From NCBI RefSeq assembly GCF_000382425.1, contig NZ_KB908291.1:186001-250000 (forward strand): a DNA stretch of 64,000 bases. The letters are read 5' to 3'. Within the stretch, counting starts at the first letter, position 1. Each line of letters starts with the position of its first letter. The notes beneath the pieces were generated by a model. It saw only the letters and a program-made list of their open reading frames with translations, was not told where the DNA came from and did no database searches. Shown here piece by piece: positions 1-9,128 of this stretch. The position numbers and the translations under genes were made by a program. The DNA comes from Empedobacter brevis NBRC 14943 = ATCC 43319 (GTDB lineage: Bacteria > Bacteroidota > Bacteroidia > Flavobacteriales > Weeksellaceae).

Positions 1-210
1 GTAAAAACGATTCGTCAAACAGTTTCTGCAGAACCATTTCGAGAAGGATATCGTACAGGAAAATATGCGATAGAATGGGATGGATTAGATGATTTCGGAG
101 ACAAAATAGGAAAAGGTGTTTATATTTACAAGGTAAATGTAAAAGGAGTCGATAATACAGTTTGTAAAGGATCGGCAGCGGCAGTTGAAAAACTTGTCAT
201 TTTGAAATAA
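1..210 (+). CDS. porU: C-terminal end of type IX secretion sortase PorU (partial)
   Basis: The first 69 codons of the window are open in frame 1 and end at a TAA. The visible protein is the FlgD-like immunoglobulin fold that closes flavobacterial PorU, with the typical W-D-G-L-D-x-x-G-x-x-I-x-x-G-V-Y pattern around residues 26-42. PorU is the gingipain-family (C25) cysteine peptidase that removes the C-terminal sorting signal from type IX secretion cargo at the cell surface. The catalytic domain lies outside the window. porV follows after 36 bp, the usual gene order, which strongly supports the call. The 5-prime end is missing because of the window edge. Confidence 0.8.
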   Translation, partial: VKTIRQTVSAEPFREGYRTGKYAIEWDGLDDFGDKIGKGVYIYKVNVKGVDNTVCKGSAAAVEKLVILK

Positions 211-246
211 TTAATTAAAACTAAAATACAATCAATAATAACACGA

Positions 247-1434
247 ATGAAAAAAATTATAGCAAGCTTATTGATTTTGGCATCGGCTTTTTCGTATGCT
301 CAAGAAAATGATTATACAAGAAGTAATCCTATTTTAACAGGAGCTCCTTTTTTAAGAATATCACCAGATGCAAGAGCAGGTGGATTAGGAGATCAAGGTG
401 TAGCAACTTCTGCTGATAATTATTCTCAATTCTGGAATGCCGCTAAGTATTCTTTTGCGCAAGATTACTCAGGAGTCGCCTTTTCATATACACCTTATAT
501 GAGTTCTTTGACAAGTGATGTGTTTTTGTTAAACGCAACTTATTATACATTTTTAGGTTCTGAAGAACGCAGTACATTAGGAGCTAGTATCTACTATTTT
601 AATATGGGAGATATTGAACTTAACAGTTTAGGTGTGAATAACGAAATCGTTTCGAATGGACGTGCGAAACCTAACGAATTTTCGATTGATTTATCGTATG
701 GATTACGATTAACAGATAATTATTCGATGGCAGTAACAGGTCGATTCATTCGTTCAGATTTATTCAATGGAATTAATGATGCAGGAGTTCAGCCGGCAAA
801 TACATTTGCTGTTGATTTAGCCGGTTATTACCAGTCTGAAACCATGAGTACCAATAATTTTGACGGAAAATTACGAGGAGGTTTCCAAATTTCGAATATA
901 GGTCCAAAATTAGATTATTCTAATTCTGAAGACAATGCTTCGTATTTACCAACGACATTGCGTTTGGGAGTTGGTTATGATTTTAAATTCGATGATTACA
1001 ATAAAGTCGGGATAACAACAGAATTTTCTAAACTGTTAGTGCCTACACCAACTTATGAAAAAGACGCTGATGGAAATCCGATTCCGGGAAGTGGATATAT
1101 TCCGAATAAAGGAGTAATGGAAGGTATTTTTAGTTCTTTTGGTGATGCTCCGGGAGGAGGAAAAGAAGAGTTGAAAGAAATTATGTATTCAGTAGGTGCT
1201 GAATATTCATATAATGATGCTTTATTTATTCGTGCCGGTTACTTCCATGAAAGTCCAATGAAAGGAGATCGTCAACATCTTACTCTAGGTTTAGGACTTA
1301 AATACAATGCTTTTGCATTTAACGCCTCTTATTTAATTCCTATGTCCGATACAAATAATGCATTAGAAAATACATTACGTTTCGGTATCGCTTGGAACTT
1401 CGGAGGAGAAACTCAAAATAATTACGATTATTAA
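247..1434 (+). CDS. porV: Type IX secretion outer-membrane shuttle protein PorV (LptO family)
   Basis: A 395-residue outer-membrane beta-barrel of the FadL-like PorV family. A signal peptide ends near residue 18-19 (after F-S-Y-A, before Q-E-N). The mature N-terminus has the family motif G-A-P-F-L-R-I-S-P-D-A-R-A-G-G-L-G, and the chain ends in short beta-strands with an aromatic finish. In the type IX system PorV carries cargo from the translocon to the PorU sortase complex on the outer membrane. It follows porU by 36 bp and is probably cotranscribed with it. A strong hairpin with a T-run lies just downstream. Length and motif agree well with PorV from other Flavobacteriia. Confidence 0.93.
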   Translation: MKKIIASLLILASAFSYAQENDYTRSNPILTGAPFLRISPDARAGGLGDQGVATSADNYSQFWNAAKYSFAQDYSGVAFSYTPYMSSLTSDVFLLNATYYTFLGSEERSTLGASIYYFNMGDIELNSLGVNNEIVSNGRAKPNEFSIDLSYGLRLTDNYSMAVTGRFIRSDLFNGINDAGVQPANTFAVDLAGYYQSETMSTNNFDGKLRGGFQISNIGPKLDYSNSEDNASYLPTTLRLGVGYDFKFDDYNKVGITTEFSKLLVPTPTYEKDADGNPIPGSGYIPNKGVMEGIFSSFGDAPGGGKEELKEIMYSVGAEYSYNDALFIRAGYFHESPMKGDRQHLTLGLGLKYNAFAFNASYLIPMSDTNNALENTLRFGIAWNFGGETQNNYDY

Positions 1435-1454
1435 AAATCGTTAATATAACGTTA

Positions 1455-1487
1455 TAAAAAAGGTTAACCATTGGTTAACCTTTTTTT
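1455..1487 (+). terminator. Intrinsic terminator after porV
   Basis: A perfect hairpin with a 10-bp core (arms at 1460-1469 and 1473-1482, loop ATT) is followed by a run of seven T residues. It lies 20 bp past the porV stop. Confidence 0.85.
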
Positions 1488-1557
1488 ATTTATTAACTTA
1501 AGTCAAGTTTTAAAACGTTTAATAAAACTAAATTTACATAAATAAAAACGCATAACT

Positions 1558-2457
1558 ATGTCTAACGTTGGATTAATTCTAGAAGAAAAAGCAGCAGATA
1601 TCGGTAACTTTTTAGTAGGAAGATTGTTACCCTTTCGTCAAAAAAGACATGTTGGGCCATTTGTATTTATCGATCATATGGGACCAACAAAACTCAAAGA
1701 TTATCAAAACCTCGATGTTGGTCCGCACCCACATATTGGTTTGTCAACTTTAACTTATTTGTTTGAAGGTTCGATTATGCATCGGGACAGTCTAGGAACT
1801 GAACTAGAGATAAAACCGGGTGCAGTAAACTGGATGACTGCTGGAAAAGGAGTGGTGCATTCGGAACGAACACCGGAATATTTACGGACAACGGACAAAA
1901 TACTTCATGGGCTACAAATTTGGGTAGCGTTACCAAAGGAATTAGAAAACATGGAACCGAGTTTTGTTCATGTGGAAGAAGATCAATTACCACATTGGTC
2001 TGATGAACATGCAGATTATAGATTAATCGCCGGAAAATTTAGAGATTATACATCTGCAGTTCCTGTCTACTCTCCTTTGTACTTTATTGAGATAAAAGCT
2101 AAAAATGATTTTAAAGTTTCTTTGGGAAAAGATTTATATGGAGAATCGGCTCTATATGTTTTAGAAGGCTCGATAAAAGATGGAGGTGAAACTTACGGGA
2201 CAAAACAATTGTTAATCGCAAAAGAAGCTGCTTTGTGTGAATTTGAAATAACAGCTGGTTCTACAGTTTACATTTTTGGAGGGGAAGAGTTACCCGAAGA
2301 ACATTTCATTTTTTGGAATTTCGTGAGTTCTTCCCGAGAAACAATTGAAAAGGCAAAAGAAGATTGGGTAAATCACCGTTTTCCAAATGTTCCGGGTGAT
2401 GATGATTATGTTCCAATGCCTCAAGCACAAATTAATTCAAAAATAAAAGGAAACTAA
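1558..2457 (+). CDS. Pirin family protein (cupin, probable quercetinase-type dioxygenase)
   Basis: A 299-residue two-cupin protein of the pirin family. The metal site of pirin is intact: H57, H59, H101 and E103, in the contexts P-H-P-H-I-G and G-V-V-H-S-E. Residues 18-140 form the N-terminal cupin and 180-290 the C-terminal cupin. Bacterial pirins such as E. coli YhhW have quercetin 2,3-dioxygenase activity in vitro, but their physiological role is poorly known, so the substrate here is open. It is cytosolic, with no signal peptide. The osmC-like gene starts 14 bp downstream, so the two probably form a small operon, perhaps linked to redox stress. Confidence 0.88.
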   Translation: MSNVGLILEEKAADIGNFLVGRLLPFRQKRHVGPFVFIDHMGPTKLKDYQNLDVGPHPHIGLSTLTYLFEGSIMHRDSLGTELEIKPGAVNWMTAGKGVVHSERTPEYLRTTDKILHGLQIWVALPKELENMEPSFVHVEEDQLPHWSDEHADYRLIAGKFRDYTSAVPVYSPLYFIEIKAKNDFKVSLGKDLYGESALYVLEGSIKDGGETYGTKQLLIAKEAALCEFEITAGSTVYIFGGEELPEEHFIFWNFVSSSRETIEKAKEDWVNHRFPNVPGDDDYVPMPQAQINSKIKGN

Positions 2458-2471
2458 AAATAGAATAAAAA

Positions 2472-2873
2472 ATGAGTGATATAAATGTAACGTCGACATC
2501 GACGGGCAAGAATTATATTTCGAATATAAAAGCAGGAAAACATGAGTTTATTGTGGATGAACCAATTGATAAAGGAGGCTTGGATACGGCAGCAAAACCA
2601 AGCGAATTGTTAGGAGCAGCATTGGCTTCATGCACATCGATTACATTACAAATGTACATGAACCATAAAGAATTTCCGTATAAAAAAGTGGAGGTAGATG
2701 TTAATTTTGATATGATTACAACTCAACCCATAGTTTTTTTGCGTCACGTAATTATTGAAGGTGATTTTGATGAGAAACAACAAACAAGATTATTGAAAGT
2801 AGCAAATTCCTGCCCTGTCCATAAAGTAGTAGAAAAAGGACATGAAGTCAAAACGACGATAGAATTTATCTAA
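2472..2873 (+). CDS. OsmC/Ohr family peroxiredoxin-like protein
   Basis: A 133-residue OsmC-fold protein. Both reactive cysteines of the family are present: C54 in the context A-S-C-T-S, and C114 in S-C-P-V-H-K. In characterised OsmC and Ohr proteins these form a thiol pair that reduces organic hydroperoxides; whether this member acts on peroxides or belongs to the related YhfA-type branch cannot be told from motifs alone. It follows the pirin gene by 14 bp and is probably cotranscribed. A symmetric terminator shared with the convergent deacetylase gene closes the operon. Confidence 0.85.
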   Translation: MSDINVTSTSTGKNYISNIKAGKHEFIVDEPIDKGGLDTAAKPSELLGAALASCTSITLQMYMNHKEFPYKKVEVDVNFDMITTQPIVFLRHVIIEGDFDEKQQTRLLKVANSCPVHKVVEKGHEVKTTIEFI

Positions 2874-2881
2874 AAAATAAA

Positions 2882-2907
2882 ACCACTCAATTTGAGTGGT
2901 CTTATTT
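2882..2907. terminator. Bidirectional terminator between osmC-like gene and deacetylase gene
   Basis: Arms ACCACTC and GAGTGGT (2882-2888 and 2894-2900) with an A-tract on the left and a T-tract on the right. It separates convergent genes. The same hairpin core recurs at 41188-41206. Confidence 0.75.
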
Positions 2908-2917
2908 TTTATTTTAT

Positions 2918-3805
2918 CTAGCTTATCCTGGTCGGATACCCTGAAATACCTTCAATTACAATTTTAGGATTCTTTTTAAGTAAGACAATTAATTGTCTTA
3001 ATTTTTCAGCATTCAAATCAGAATTAAACATATCATCGTGCATTAAAATAACCAAATGGTTTTTTTCAAACGTTTTATTTTGATCTAAGCGATGAAGAAT
3101 TCCTTCATAGATGTTTTCCGGAGCTGTTAATCCATTTTTATTCCGGTTCCATTCATAATCCCAACCATAAATATAATATTGATTTTTGGCTAGTAAATCA
3201 GCTGCAGGAACAGCATTTTTTACAGGGTCATCTTTTTTACGTTTATTCAAACGCCATGTATTACGAGCCGGTAAACGCACCCAGCGAGAATGTATATCTA
3301 AAACAACTTCATTTTTGCGAATATCTTCGTAGACATTTTCAGGTGTACTGTAAAAAGCTTTGTATTTATTACGGGCATGAGAAAACGTATGATTTGCAAT
3401 TTCTACATTCGGATTTGCTTTGTAATCTTCTACATTTTGTTTCAGATCTTTAGTAAAGGCATTAAAACCAACCAAGAAAACAGTTCCTTTTACATTTTCT
3501 TCTGTTAAAATTTTATTGATGTTTTTACTTCCTTTATACGGGCCATCATCAAAAGTCAAATACACATATTGCTTTGTTGAGTCGATGGGATTTTGCTTTT
3601 CAGCTTTTACAATCGTATCTTGATGCAAAGCAGAAGAGTCTATTTTGACCGTGTAAATAGAGTCTACATTATTTTGTAAAATCTCTTTGGGTTCTGTTAT
3701 TGTAGCTTGGTTTTGAATTGGATGACTTTCATTTTTACAAGAAAAAATGAGAAGTAAAGAACCAAATACAAAACCGGTTTTTAGGTGTTTGTTGATTGCG
3801 AACAT
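2918..3805 (-). CDS. Polysaccharide deacetylase (NodB) lipoprotein
   Basis: A 295-residue lipoprotein: the signal peptide ends in the lipobox L-I-F-S-C with C23 as the lipidated cysteine. A linker of about 55 residues leads to a NodB domain (residues 80-290). The first NodB motif T-F-D-D-G-P is at 84-89, the H-T-F-S-H zinc motif follows, and the late L-I-L-M-H-D motif is present (seen as L-V-I-L-M-H-D). Members deacetylate N-acetyl sugars of peptidoglycan or other glycans, so it probably works at the envelope. The R-x-P motif (R-L-P-A-R) differs from the common R-P-P-Y-G, so the substrate may be unusual. It stands alone on the minus strand. Confidence 0.83.
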   Translation of the reverse strand: MFAINKHLKTGFVFGSLLLIFSCKNESHPIQNQATITEPKEILQNNVDSIYTVKIDSSALHQDTIVKAEKQNPIDSTKQYVYLTFDDGPYKGSKNINKILTEENVKGTVFLVGFNAFTKDLKQNVEDYKANPNVEIANHTFSHARNKYKAFYSTPENVYEDIRKNEVVLDIHSRWVRLPARNTWRLNKRKKDDPVKNAVPAADLLAKNQYYIYGWDYEWNRNKNGLTAPENIYEGILHRLDQNKTFEKNHLVILMHDDMFNSDLNAEKLRQLIVLLKKNPKIVIEGISGYPTRIS

Positions 3806-3884
3806 TGGGTATTTAGGTTTTGTGCGAAATTAGTAAATTTTATATTATTTGTATGTTAATATCAGTATGTTATTTATAAGGTTA

Positions 3885-4697
3885 TTAAATATTTACAGTT
3901 TTTTGCTGTAAATAGTGCTTAATAATCTGAATGACACCATCTTCATCATTTGAAGGAGCCATAAAATTGGCAATATTTTTTACATTTGGATGCGCATTTT
4001 CCATAGCAAAACTATATTTAGCCAAATTTAACATCTCCAAATCATTCATAAAATCCCCAAAAACAATGATTTCTTCTGATGAAATATCCAATTTGTTCAT
4101 TAAAGCTTGTAAGGCTACTCCTTTGTTCGATTTTTCGTTCATTACATCCAACCAAACTTCTCCGGATACAACAACTTTTAATCCATATTTTTCGAAATCA
4201 ACTAATTTAGGAAAAACATTGTATTCCGTTCCGCCAACATGGTTAACAGCAATTTTGATAAATTGTTCACCTTCAATCTTCGTTAAATCATCAACCCAGA
4301 CACTTTTATTGTAATAGTTTTTAAAATAATCTAAAAAGGTTTCATCTTTAGACTCTACATAAGCCGCATTTTTACCCGCTAAAACAATATTTGCACCCTC
4401 TATTTTTCGTGTTTCTTCAATGATTTCTTTCACTACAGACCAGTTCAATTCATCTACAAAAACTTCTTGTCCTTTATAGGTCACATATGTTCCGTTTTCT
4501 GCAATAATGGCCAATTCATCTTTTATATTTTCAAAATAATTGATAATACTATAATATTGGCGACCGCTTGCAGGTACAAATGTGATGTTATTTTCTTTTA
4601 ACTCTTGGTATATTTTATTGAATTCAGGGCTTAATGAATGATCAGAACGTAATAAGGTTCCGTCCATATCCGTCACAATTAATTTTATATTTTGCAT
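3885..4697 (-). CDS. Cof-type HAD superfamily phosphatase
   Basis: A 270-residue HAD hydrolase of the Cof/YidA subfamily (C2B cap). The N-terminus has the catalytic D-M-D-G-T motif right after a short strand, and the C-terminal half has G-D-F-M-N-D-L-E-M, the metal-binding acidic motif. Relatives dephosphorylate sugar phosphates and flavin or PLP precursors; the substrate here is unknown. I chose the ATG at 4697, not the longer in-frame ATG at 4727, because the extension runs through the intrinsic terminator of the upstream terC gene and because M-Q-N-I-K-L-I-V-T-D-M-D-G-T is the normal family start. Confidence 0.87.
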   Translation of the reverse strand: MQNIKLIVTDMDGTLLRSDHSLSPEFNKIYQELKENNITFVPASGRQYYSIINYFENIKDELAIIAENGTYVTYKGQEVFVDELNWSVVKEIIEETRKIEGANIVLAGKNAAYVESKDETFLDYFKNYYNKSVWVDDLTKIEGEQFIKIAVNHVGGTEYNVFPKLVDFEKYGLKVVVSGEVWLDVMNEKSNKGVALQALMNKLDISSEEIIVFGDFMNDLEMLNLAKYSFAMENAHPNVKNIANFMAPSNDEDGVIQIIKHYLQQKTVNI

Positions 4698-4710
4698 TGA
4701 TTTTTTGATT

Positions 4711-4738
4711 ATAAAAAAAGACCTCATAATTGAGGCCT
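4711..4738 (-). terminator. Intrinsic terminator of the TerC-family gene
   Basis: On the minus strand GGCCTCA, loop ATTA, TGAGGTC is followed by seven T residues. It lies directly downstream of the terC-like stop codon and upstream of the Cof phosphatase start. Confidence 0.75.
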
Positions 4739-4747
4739 TAAAGTTAG

Positions 4748-5554
4748 TTATAAATTTTTGTTTTGTTCTGCTGCATCGCCAACCATATTTCGAATGACGC
4801 CGGGGTTTGAATGTTTTTTCTTCATTCTTAAGTTTAAAAACTCAACTAAAACAGAGAATCCCATTGCAAAATAAATATACCCTTTCGAAATGTGTTGATC
4901 AAATCCTTCTGCTAATAATGAAACACCAATCAATAATAGGAAAGACAATGCTAACATCTTAACAGTAGGATGGTCGTTCACAAATTTAGAAACAGCACTT
5001 GCTGAAAGCATCATAACAGCAACAGCTATGATAACGGCTACTATCATTACTTCGATATGCTCTGCCATACCAACAGCTGTAATAACAGAATCTAATGAGA
5101 AGACAATATCCAAAATTAAAATTTGAACAATAGTTCCTGCGAAAGAATGTACTTTAATTTTTCCGTTACTCTCTTCAACTCCCTCAATTTTATGGTGAAT
5201 TTCTACTGTAGACTTATAGATTAAAAATAAACCTCCGATTAATAAAATTAAATCTCGTCCGGAAATTGCTAATTTTTCAAGCCATTCTGTAGAAGTTATT
5301 CCGATCCATTCTCCTATATTAAATAAAGGAGTGGTTAAACTCATCACCCAACTTAAAGAAAATAAAAGCAATACACGTGTAAACATGGCTAAAAACAAAC
5401 CGAGTTGTTGTGCTTTCTTTTGTTGATGTACAGGGAGTTTCCCTGATAAAATAGAGATAAAAACAATATTGTCAATTCCTAAAACGATTTCCAACATTGT
5501 CAAAGTAAACAACGCAATTAATGCATCTGGCTGTAAAAAAATACTAAAATCCAT
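4748..5554 (-). CDS. TerC family integral membrane protein
   Basis: A 268-residue membrane protein with about seven predicted hydrophobic segments. The family signature acidic residues inside membrane helices are present twice, as L-G-I-D-N-I-V-F near residue 27 and F-S-L-D-S-V near residue 150, an internal repeat typical of TerC/Alx/YkoY proteins. E. coli Alx and B. subtilis YkoY/YceF relatives act in manganese export and metal homeostasis, often riboswitch controlled; tellurite resistance is the historical name. No recognisable riboswitch is present in the roughly 170 bp upstream. A manganese role is inferred from the family only. Confidence 0.87.
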   Translation of the reverse strand: MDFSIFLQPDALIALFTLTMLEIVLGIDNIVFISILSGKLPVHQQKKAQQLGLFLAMFTRVLLLFSLSWVMSLTTPLFNIGEWIGITSTEWLEKLAISGRDLILLIGGLFLIYKSTVEIHHKIEGVEESNGKIKVHSFAGTIVQILILDIVFSLDSVITAVGMAEHIEVMIVAVIIAVAVMMLSASAVSKFVNDHPTVKMLALSFLLLIGVSLLAEGFDQHISKGYIYFAMGFSVLVEFLNLRMKKKHSNPGVIRNMVGDAAEQNKNL

Positions 5555-5707
5555 TGATAAATTTTGATGCCCGAAAATACAACGAAGAATAATAATTAAA
5601 CTTCACGAAATAATTATTTAATGTTAATTTAATATTAACTATTATTGAACTTCATTTGTTGACGAATAAATCATTTAAAAACTTTATCATAATCTAGAAT
5701 TAAACTC

Positions 5708-5715
5708 TATTTTTG
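5708..5715 (+). promoter_or_regulatory. Predicted -7 promoter element of the DMT permease gene
   Basis: TATTTTTG matches TAnnTTTG exactly and lies 13 bp before the start codon. No clear -33 TTG is visible at the expected distance. Confidence 0.45.
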
Positions 5716-5728
5716 CGAAAAAGGTTTC

Positions 5729-6604
5729 ATGATTTCAAAGGTTCAACTTCGGTTGCAGTTTCTCGTACTACTTTGGGGATTTACGGGTGTTTTTGGAAAA
5801 TTAGTAACAATGAGTGCATTGCCAATGGTTTGGTACCGTGTACTAATTGCTGCGGTGGTAGTTTTCTTCTATATGAAATTTAGAAAAATGGATTTCGGTG
5901 TATCGAAGAATGAATTGATGAAATTACTTGCAATTGGAGGAATTGTAGGAATACATTGGTTTACATTTTATTTATCCATCAAACTTTCTAATATTTCCAT
6001 TGCATTAAGTACGTTATCTATGGGAGCGCTCTTTAGTGCTGTTTTGGAACCTATTTTTTTTAAAAGAAGAATAAATCTCCTCGAAATTATTTTAGCAATT
6101 ATTGTTTCAGCTTGTGTTGCAGTTATTTTTAATGCATCGCCGGAAGATTATAAATTGGGAATTATTATAGGAATTTTATGTAGTTTTTTATCCGCTTTAT
6201 TTGCTGTTCTGAATTCGACGCTTCCTAAAACAATTAAGCCGACCAAAGTAACGTTATTTGAAATGATAGGTGGTTTTATCACACTTTCTTTGATTATGGT
6301 TGTTTTTCAGCCCGAAGCAATTTCCGAAGTTATTCATATAAGTTGGTCAAACCTAGGGTGGTTAACTTTACTTGGTGTAATTTTTACGGCTTTTGCTCAA
6401 ATTGAATCGGTTGATTTACTCAAACATGTAAGTGCTTTTACACTGATGTTGAATGTAAATTTAGAACCTGTATATGGCATCATTTTGGCAAGTCTTATTT
6501 TTGGAGATTCAGAACATATGACTCCTGTTTTTTATATTGCTACAGGCGTAATGTTACTTTCAATCATTATGAATGGAATCTTAAAAACACGATTTTCTAA
6601 ATAA
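5729..6604 (+). CDS. EamA/DMT family transporter
   Basis: A 291-residue protein with ten hydrophobic segments arranged as two EamA repeats (residues about 8-135 and 145-285), the usual size of the drug/metabolite transporter superfamily. An early helix carries the P-M-V-W-Y-R motif typical of the first repeat. Members export or import amino acids, nucleosides and other small metabolites; substrate cannot be read from sequence. It is monocistronic with its own likely promoter and is followed by fabH in the same direction after 84 bp. Confidence 0.85.
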   Translation: MISKVQLRLQFLVLLWGFTGVFGKLVTMSALPMVWYRVLIAAVVVFFYMKFRKMDFGVSKNELMKLLAIGGIVGIHWFTFYLSIKLSNISIALSTLSMGALFSAVLEPIFFKRRINLLEIILAIIVSACVAVIFNASPEDYKLGIIIGILCSFLSALFAVLNSTLPKTIKPTKVTLFEMIGGFITLSLIMVVFQPEAISEVIHISWSNLGWLTLLGVIFTAFAQIESVDLLKHVSAFTLMLNVNLEPVYGIILASLIFGDSEHMTPVFYIATGVMLLSIIMNGILKTRFSK

Positions 6605-6625
6605 TTTGATGTCAAAAAGACGTAT

Positions 6626-6660
6626 TTGTTTTAAGAAACCGTTATCATTTAATATCTTTG
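6626..6660 (+). promoter_or_regulatory. Predicted promoter of fabH
   Basis: TTG at 6626-6628 and TATCTTTG at 6653-6660, spaced 24 bp (slightly long). The -7 element lies 28 bp upstream of the ATG. Confidence 0.5.
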
Positions 6661-6688
6661 CTTCGATTGAAAAGTAAACCATAATCAC

Positions 6689-7702
6689 ATGATTCACTCT
6701 ATAATTACAGGGGTTGGGCATTATGTTCCCGAAAGAGTTGTAACAAACTTTGATTTAGCTGAGGTAATGGATACCAACGACGAATGGATTCAGGAACGAA
6801 CAGGTATTGTTGAAAGAAGACATATCGAACCAGATTCTAAAATTTCGTCTACAGATTTAGGTGTCATTGCGGCTAGAAATGCGTTAGAAGATGCAGGAAT
6901 CACTGCTCAAGATATCGATTTTATATTATTTGCAACATTATCTCCTGATTATTATTTTCCGGGAAATGGTGTATTGGTTCAAAAAGAATTAGGCTGCCGT
7001 ACTATTGGAGCAATGGATATTCGTAACCAATGTTCTGGTTTTGTATATGCAATGTCTACTGCAGATGCTTTTATCAAAGCAGGTATTTACAAAAACATTT
7101 TGGTCATTGGAGCAGAAGTGCATTCTTTTGGATTAGATATGTCTGATGAAGGACGTGGTGTTTCTGTTATTTTTGGTGATGGAGCAGGTGCGGTCATTGT
7201 TTCGGCATCTGAAGAAGAAGGTAGGGGGATACTATCAACCAACTTACATTCGGAAGGAGAATATGCAGAAGAATTGGCGGTTACTTTCCCTGGAACAAAA
7301 AAAGGTTGGTCAGATGAATTATTGAAAGAAGGGAATACGTTAACAAAGAAAGAAATTTACCCTTACATGAATGGAAATTATGTTTTCAAACATGCGGTGA
7401 CTCGTTTTCCTGAATCTATAGTTGAAGCTTTAACTGCTGCAAATAAAAAACCGGAAGATTTGGATTTATTTATTCCACATCAAGCAAACTTGCGTATTTC
7501 TCAATTTGTTCAAAAACAATTGGGATTACCAGATGAAAAAGTGTATAATAATATCATGCGTTATGGAAATACAACTGCAGCATCTATTCCTATTGCTTTG
7601 AGTGAAGCAAAAAAAGAAGGGAAAATTAAAAAAGGAGATTTAGTTTTGATGACTGCTTTTGGAGCAGGGTTTACATGGGGGTCAGTTTTAATGAACTGGT
7701 AA
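6689..7702 (+). CDS. fabH: Beta-ketoacyl-ACP synthase III family protein (FabH-like)
   Basis: A 337-residue thiolase-fold enzyme. The KAS III catalytic triad is complete: C115 in N-Q-C-S-G-F, H264 in I-P-H-Q-A-N, and N294 in Y-G-N-T-T. KAS III condenses a primer acyl-CoA with malonyl-ACP to start fatty-acid synthesis. It is not next to plsX and rpmF, the usual location of the housekeeping copy, so this may be an additional FabH paralogue with its own primer preference; the genome outside the window is needed to decide. It has its own promoter and a strong shared terminator. Confidence 0.88.
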   Translation: MIHSIITGVGHYVPERVVTNFDLAEVMDTNDEWIQERTGIVERRHIEPDSKISSTDLGVIAARNALEDAGITAQDIDFILFATLSPDYYFPGNGVLVQKELGCRTIGAMDIRNQCSGFVYAMSTADAFIKAGIYKNILVIGAEVHSFGLDMSDEGRGVSVIFGDGAGAVIVSASEEEGRGILSTNLHSEGEYAEELAVTFPGTKKGWSDELLKEGNTLTKKEIYPYMNGNYVFKHAVTRFPESIVEALTAANKKPEDLDLFIPHQANLRISQFVQKQLGLPDEKVYNNIMRYGNTTAASIPIALSEAKKEGKIKKGDLVLMTAFGAGFTWGSVLMNW

Positions 7703-7768
7703 AGTGAGATTAGAACCAGTTGAATCATTTTTTAAAAGAGGAATTTTTATTTAATAGATAAAATACAT

Positions 7769-7806
7769 AAGCAAAAGCCTGATGAAATTTCATCAGGCTT
7801 TTGCTT
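7769..7806. terminator. Bidirectional terminator between fabH and rocD
   Basis: A perfect 38-bp palindrome (19-bp arms 7769-7787 and 7788-7806) containing AAGCCTGATG/CATCAGGCTT, with T-rich flanks. It sits between convergent genes. Confidence 0.85.
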
Positions 7807-7823
7807 TTAGATATTATATATTG

Positions 7824-9056
7824 TTATTTTTTAAATTCTTCTGCGGTCTTACGAATAACGGCTAAACATTCGTGTAACTGTTCTTCGTTCATAACAAGAG
7901 GAGGAGCAAATCGGATAATATTTCCGTGTGTAGGTTTTGCTAATAAACCATTGTCTTTCATGGCAACACAGAAATCCCAGGCAGTTTTAGAGTCTGGTGT
8001 ATCGTTAATTAAAATTGCATTTAATAAACCTTTTCCTCGAACAGATTTAAATAAAGGAAATTCTTCGGCCATTTTTGTGATTTCAGCTCTGAAAATTTGC
8101 CCCAATCTTTCAGCATTATCAGCTAACTTTTCATCCAATACGACTTGTAAAGCTTCCATGGCAACAGCAGCAGCTAATGGATTTCCTCCATAAGTAGAAC
8201 CGTGCTGACCAGGCTTTATCACATTCATAACGTCATCATTAGCTAAAACAGCTGACACAGGATAAACTCCTCCGGAAACTGCTTTCCCTAAGATCAATAG
8301 ATCTGCATCAATATTTTCGTGATCAATAGCTAACATTTTTCCTGTACGTGCAATACCGGTTTGAATTTCGTCGGCTATAAACAAAACATTATGTTGTTTA
8401 CACAATTCTTCACAAGCTTTTAAGTAACCATCAGAAGGTACATTAACGCCAGCTTCTCCTTGAATTGGCTCTACTAAGAATCCACAAATCTTATCTGCCT
8501 TTTCTTCCAGAATTTGTTTTAAAGCTTCAACATCGTTGTAATCTACCGCAACGAATCCGCTTGTATAAGGATTGAAATTCTTACGGGCATCTTCATCGTT
8601 AGAGAAAGAAATAATTGTTGTCGTTCTCCCATGGAAATTATCTTTACAAACGACAATTATTGCTTCTCCAGCAGGAATACCTTTCTTTTCGTATCCCCAT
8701 TTACGTGCAATTTTTAAAGCCGTTTCTACTGCTTCGGCTCCTGTATTCATCGGTAAGATCTTATCAAAACCAAATAATTCAGTGATAAATTTTTCAAATT
8801 TTCCTAATTCGGCATTGTAAAACGCTCGAGAAGTCAATGTTAACTTTTCTGCCTGTTCTTTTAGTTTGTTAATGATACGAGGATGGCAATGTCCTTGATT
8901 AACAGCTGAATAAGCTGATAAGAAATCATAATATTTTTTACCATCAACGTCCCAAACATAGATACCTTCACCTTTTTCCAAGACAACCGGAAGTGGATGA
9001 TAATTATGTGCTCCGTACTTTTCTTCTAATGCGATTAATTCTGCTGATTTTTCCAT
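7824..9056 (-). CDS. rocD: Ornithine--oxo-acid aminotransferase
   Basis: A 410-residue class III PLP aminotransferase. The PLP lysine is K258 in L-G-K-A-V-S-G-G, preceded by the cofactor aspartate in I-A-D-E-I-Q-T-G and the N-T-G-A-E-A-V-E motif near residue 104. The N-terminal G-A-H-N-Y-H-P-L-P-V pattern distinguishes ornithine delta-aminotransferase from acetylornithine aminotransferase. It moves the delta-amino group of ornithine to 2-oxoglutarate, giving glutamate semialdehyde for proline or glutamate formation. It is cytosolic and sits alone, separated from murI by a terminator. Confidence 0.93.
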   Translation of the reverse strand: MEKSAELIALEEKYGAHNYHPLPVVLEKGEGIYVWDVDGKKYYDFLSAYSAVNQGHCHPRIINKLKEQAEKLTLTSRAFYNAELGKFEKFITELFGFDKILPMNTGAEAVETALKIARKWGYEKKGIPAGEAIIVVCKDNFHGRTTTIISFSNDEDARKNFNPYTSGFVAVDYNDVEALKQILEEKADKICGFLVEPIQGEAGVNVPSDGYLKACEELCKQHNVLFIADEIQTGIARTGKMLAIDHENIDADLLILGKAVSGGVYPVSAVLANDDVMNVIKPGQHGSTYGGNPLAAAVAMEALQVVLDEKLADNAERLGQIFRAEITKMAEEFPLFKSVRGKGLLNAILINDTPDSKTAWDFCVAMKDNGLLAKPTHGNIIRFAPPLVMNEEQLHECLAVIRKTAEEFKK

Positions 9057-9094
9057 GTAATGATTTATTTTGCTTGTTTGTATTCTATTTTCAT

Positions 9095-9120
9095 AAAAAA
9101 ACCGACAAATGAGGTCGGTT
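9095..9120 (-). terminator. Intrinsic terminator of the hemW-murI unit
   Basis: On the minus strand AACCGAC, loop CTCATTT, GTCGGTT followed by a T-run, just past the murI stop. Confidence 0.75.
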
Positions 9121-9128
9121 ATATATTT

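Noticed and set aside
4997-5740. Manganese riboswitch before the TerC-family gene
   Set aside because: The roughly 170 bp upstream is A/T-rich without the paired-helix pattern of a yybP-ykoY element that I could find.
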